Source: Chitinophagaceae bacterium
GTDB lineage: Bacteria > Bacteroidota > Bacteroidia > Chitinophagales > Chitinophagaceae
Assembly (NCBI GenBank): GCA_021151685.1
Contig: JAGKWS010000030.1
Location: 1-36,945 of the forward strand
DNA length: 36,945 nt
Reading direction: 5' to 3'
Shown piece after piece: positions 34,598 through 36,945 of the stretch (positions within the stretch are counted from its first letter, which is position 1; each line of letters begins with the position of its first letter). The position numbers and the translations under genes were made by a program. Under the pieces are notes generated by a model. It did no database searches and was not told the DNA's origin. It worked only from the letters and a program-made list of their open reading frames with translations.

Positions 34598-35188
34598 ATG
34601 CCCGCATATTCTGAACAGGAGATACTATATGGGTGCCGGCAAAAGAACCGGGCAATACAGGAATACCTGTACAGGACCTACTATAGCCTGTTCTTGAAGG
34701 TGTGTTGCCGCTATGCCAAAGACATGCAGGATGCCGAGCAACTGCTGAACGATGGATTTTTGAAAGTATTTACACAAATAGACAAATTCACCAATTCAGG
34801 CTCGTTCGAAGGATGGATGAGACGCATCATGGTCAATACCTGTCTCGACTACCTGCGCAGCACAGCCCTGAAGGAAGAAATGGCCATACACGTTAAGGCC
34901 GTTCCTGCCGAAGAAACTAACCTTTCTGTAACCAACATGGGTATAGAAAGCGTCGGATTTAAGGAACTGGTAGAAATGATACAAACACTACCAGCCATGA
35001 CCAAAACTGTTTTCAACCTCTTTGTGTTCGACGGGTTCAACCACAGAGAGATAAGCGGACAACTGGAGATAAGCGAAGGAACATCGCACTGGCACCTGCA
35101 CCAGGCGAGGAATCTGCTGCAAAAGAAAATAATGAAAAGCGAAAATAATAATATTAATAAAGTAACGTATGAAGCCAGGAGAATTTGA
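34598..35188 (+). CDS. ECF-type RNA polymerase sigma factor
   Basis: This is an extracytoplasmic-function sigma-70 factor of 196 residues. Region 2 covers about residues 19-88, with the DAEQLLNDGFLKVF helix (cf. DAEDLLQETFLKVW of other ECF factors) and SFEGWMRRIMVNTCLDYLR. A variable linker follows, then region 4 (about 125-180) with the helix-turn-helix NHREISGQLEISEGTSHWHLHQAR. The ATG at 34598 was chosen; a TTG start at 34553 would add 15 residues with no family match. The end overlaps the next gene by 20 bp, so sigma and the putative trans-envelope regulator are co-translated, the usual arrangement for a sigma and its anti-sigma. The gene-free stretch before it, with four direct repeats, suggests dedicated control. 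Confidence 0.93.
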   Translation: MPAYSEQEILYGCRQKNRAIQEYLYRTYYSLFLKVCCRYAKDMQDAEQLLNDGFLKVFTQIDKFTNSGSFEGWMRRIMVNTCLDYLRSTALKEEMAIHVKAVPAEETNLSVTNMGIESVGFKELVEMIQTLPAMTKTVFNLFVFDGFNHREISGQLEISEGTSHWHLHQARNLLQKKIMKSENNNINKVTYEARRI

Positions 35189-36419
35189 CGATCTGTTCAG
35201 ACAAAAGTTTGACCAGAACGACTTTGCGTACAATCCCCGCAACTGGGATAGGCTTGCAGAGGAGATGGATGGCCGTGCGAAAAGGCGCAACCTGCTTATG
35301 TGGCTGTGGATGCCCGTAACCGGTATGGCAGCATCTGTAGCATTGGCTATAGGGGTTACATCGTTGCTACACTTTGGCTTCACCGAAGGGTCGGCCTCGG
35401 GTGGCTATGCCAGCACAGGCAAGTTTGGTGCCGGCACACAACAGCAACAACACGAAGCAATAGCCATGGTGCCCGATGTAGCGGTTAATGCCGCAGTGGT
35501 ACCGGCCAAAACAAAAACTGTACGTGGTATAAAGACAATAAAAGCTACCGCAACACCGGGTGCCGGCAATAGTGCCGTAGGCCTCAAACTGAGTAACATG
35601 GCCAATACCGGCCAGCCCGCAACTACTGCCCGCTATGCCGCTGCCGAATTTGCCGCTGCTACCGATGTAGATAAAATGCCCGCAGTACCCGCAACGCCCA
35701 AACCCGAAAAGAAGCAACAACCCGCAGTGGCCAAACACGAGCCTATGCAAACCTTCAGGGAAGAGCCAAAAACAATGGCTGTAAGAAAGAAGATGAACTT
35801 CTCGGTAATACTGTCTGGCGGTGTCAATCAGGGTAACAACAACAGTGGCTACATGGCGGGTGCTACCGTGCGCAAAATGATTAATGATAAGGTATATGTA
35901 GAGAGCGATATTGCCTTTGCCAGCAGCGACAATGTGCAGCGTACCAAGTTTATGTCGTACGAGAATAGTGCCGGCCCCGCTGGTGGTGGTACTCTGGCCT
36001 CAAAACCGGCCTCGGCATCCAAGGTGTCTTCAGACGATTTGAATACGGCACAGAACACTGGTGGTGTAACTGGTGTGGTAAAAACACAAGACATATCTTA
36101 CAACCTGTCTTATGCACAAATAACACCCGGTATAGGGGTAAAGGTGATGAAGCGCATGTCGGTAGGTATGGGCCCCGACTTCCAGAAGATGCTGGTAGAC
36201 AACAGGCCCGCAACATCGGTTGTAGACCGCGATAATATACAGGTGGCACCAACATTTGACGTGGGTTTCATAGGCAAAACCGAGTTTGCTTTCACCAACC
36301 GCTTCAAAGCTGCCGTAGCCTACCGCAAGGGTATGAATGGTTTCATCAACCCCAGCGATAAATTCATAGATCGCGACTATCTGCAATTCCAAATGAAGTG
36401 TACCATCTTCAACAGATAG
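35169..36419 (+). CDS. Putative trans-envelope anti-sigma protein with C-terminal beta-barrel
   Basis: The 416-residue protein has an unusual layout. Residues 1-40 are a charged cytoplasmic segment (FDDLFRQKFDQNDFAYNP, then NWDRLAEEMD). A single membrane helix follows at about 41-67 (NLLMWLWMPVTGMAASVALA onward). Residues 75-208 are an Ala/Thr/Pro/Lys-rich, probably disordered linker. Residues 209-416 alternate in beta-strand fashion (MNFSVILSGGVNQGNN, YMAGATVRKMINDKVYVESDIAF, and so on to a terminal LQFQMKCTIFNR) like a small outer-membrane barrel. It overlaps the ECF sigma gene, which points to an anti-sigma role. The layout resembles, from memory, the dual membrane-spanning anti-sigma (Dma) proteins reported in Bacteroides thetaiotaomicron. 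Binding to sigma and insertion in the outer membrane are inference. A terminator follows. Confidence 0.75.
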   Translation: MKPGEFDDLFRQKFDQNDFAYNPRNWDRLAEEMDGRAKRRNLLMWLWMPVTGMAASVALAIGVTSLLHFGFTEGSASGGYASTGKFGAGTQQQQHEAIAMVPDVAVNAAVVPAKTKTVRGIKTIKATATPGAGNSAVGLKLSNMANTGQPATTARYAAAEFAAATDVDKMPAVPATPKPEKKQQPAVAKHEPMQTFREEPKTMAVRKKMNFSVILSGGVNQGNNNSGYMAGATVRKMINDKVYVESDIAFASSDNVQRTKFMSYENSAGPAGGGTLASKPASASKVSSDDLNTAQNTGGVTGVVKTQDISYNLSYAQITPGIGVKVMKRMSVGMGPDFQKMLVDNRPATSVVDRDNIQVAPTFDVGFIGKTEFAFTNRFKAAVAYRKGMNGFINPSDKFIDRDYLQFQMKCTIFNR

Positions 36420-36449
36420 CCAAACAAATAAGATCGTGTGGATCGGAGG

Positions 36450-36488
36450 CGGCTGCTGTCTGTAACAAGACGCAGCCGTTTCTTTTTC
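36450..36488 (+). terminator. Terminator of the sigma/anti-sigma operon
   Basis: CGGCTGC-(T)-GTCT (36450-36461) pairs with AGACGCAGCCG (36468-36478) with a single bulged T and a 6-nt loop, followed by a T-rich run TTTCTTTTTC. It lies 31 bp beyond the stop. Confidence 0.88.
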
Positions 36489-36518
36489 TGGCCACTTAAA
36501 AGCTGCCGGTATGCAGTT

Positions 36519-36945
36519 CTATTTGCCCGCCAGCAGTCGCTGGCGCATGGTCTCATACAGCACCATACCCGCCGCTACCGATACGTTCAGCGAATCGAAG
36601 TTGGTGGGCATAGGTATACGAATGAGCTGGTCGGCACGTTTCAGAACATCCTTGCTGATGCCAGTATCTTCGGCCCCCATTACAATGGTGAGCGGTGGGG
36701 TCATATCGGCCTCATGTACGGGTATGCTGCCCTGCATTTGGGTGCCCATTACCTGTATGCCATTCAGGCGCAGCACATCTATTGCCTGTGGTACCGATGG
36801 TATGCGGCACAGCATTATTTTGCGCAGCGCACCGGCCGATGTTTTGATGGCCTCTTCGGTAAGCGATGCGGCATGAGACGTGGGTAAAATGAGTCCGTGG
36901 GCTCCACAACAGAGTGCTGTACGTGCTATGGCACCTACATTGCGT
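36519..36945 (-). CDS. SpoU/TrmH-family RNA 2'-O-methyltransferase (N terminus off the window)
   Basis: The reading frame runs off the right edge, so the N-terminal part is missing; about 142 codons are seen. It begins in the window with RNVGAIARTALCCGA, the SpoU motif 1 (N-x-G-A-x-x-R). It continues through IVMGAEDTGIS and ends with the knot motif RIPMPTNFDSLNVSVAAGMVLYE, which is diagnostic of SpoU/TrmH knot methyltransferases. These use S-adenosylmethionine to methylate a ribose 2'-OH in rRNA or tRNA; RlmB (23S G2251) is the best-known member, but the exact target cannot be read here. It converges on the sigma/anti-sigma operon, with the terminator 36450-36488 between them. Confidence 0.93.
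   Translation of the reverse strand, partial: RNVGAIARTALCCGAHGLILPTSHAASLTEEAIKTSAGALRKIMLCRIPSVPQAIDVLRLNGIQVMGTQMQGSIPVHEADMTPPLTIVMGAEDTGISKDVLKRADQLIRIPMPTNFDSLNVSVAAGMVLYETMRQRLLAGK

Overview
The window looks like a chromosomal segment from a member of the Bacteroidota, probably a Chitinophagaceae-like bacterium. The evidence is a very large secreted protein ending in a type IX secretion sorting domain, a SecA of about 1,110 residues, a TamB-type protein of about 1,600 residues, and several promoter-like sites matching the Bacteroidota consensus TTG-N19/20-TAnnTTTG. One ECF sigma factor is also followed by a predicted membrane-anchored protein with a C-terminal beta-barrel. No rRNA, tRNA, CRISPR array or recognisable insertion sequence was found.

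Layout. Positions 1-970 hold an AT-rich two-gene cassette (STAS-like DUF4325 protein plus PIN-domain protein) that differs in composition from the rest and looks acquired. Positions 1125-9472 hold mostly reverse-strand housekeeping genes: leucine dehydrogenase, secA, an IMPACT/YigZ protein with a thioesterase, a small lipoprotein, and rimM-trmD. A forward-strand FAH-family hydrolase lies among them. lon follows at 9722-12154. About a third of the window (12476-25006) is one gene for a 4,176-residue secreted protein with 44 cysteine-paired BIG_2-like repeats, a jelly-roll domain and a T9SS tail. It is followed by atpG without other ATP synthase genes in view, then by tamB, whose natural start appears to be a non-ATG codon.

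Positions 31047-34600 are accessory in character. Two small secreted lectins of unrelated folds (bulb-lectin-like and ricin-type) share a nearly identical 34-nt leader. Long gene-free stretches there carry hairpins and short repeats, and a BadF/NagK-type kinase lies on the reverse strand. Positions 34598-36419 hold an ECF sigma factor overlapping a protein predicted to span the inner membrane, periplasm and outer membrane. The window ends inside a SpoU/TrmH-family RNA methyltransferase.

Functional themes are envelope biogenesis and surface display (SecA, TamB, giant T9SS protein, lectins, trans-envelope anti-sigma candidate), RNA and protein maintenance (RimM, TrmD, TrmH-like, Lon), and small-molecule metabolism (leucine dehydrogenase, FAH hydrolase, thioesterase, NagK-like kinase). 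The parts most worth a second look are the sigma/trans-envelope pair with its upstream direct repeats, the shared lectin leader, the giant repeat protein and the DUF4325-PIN cassette. All calls come from reading the sequence; no database search was run.
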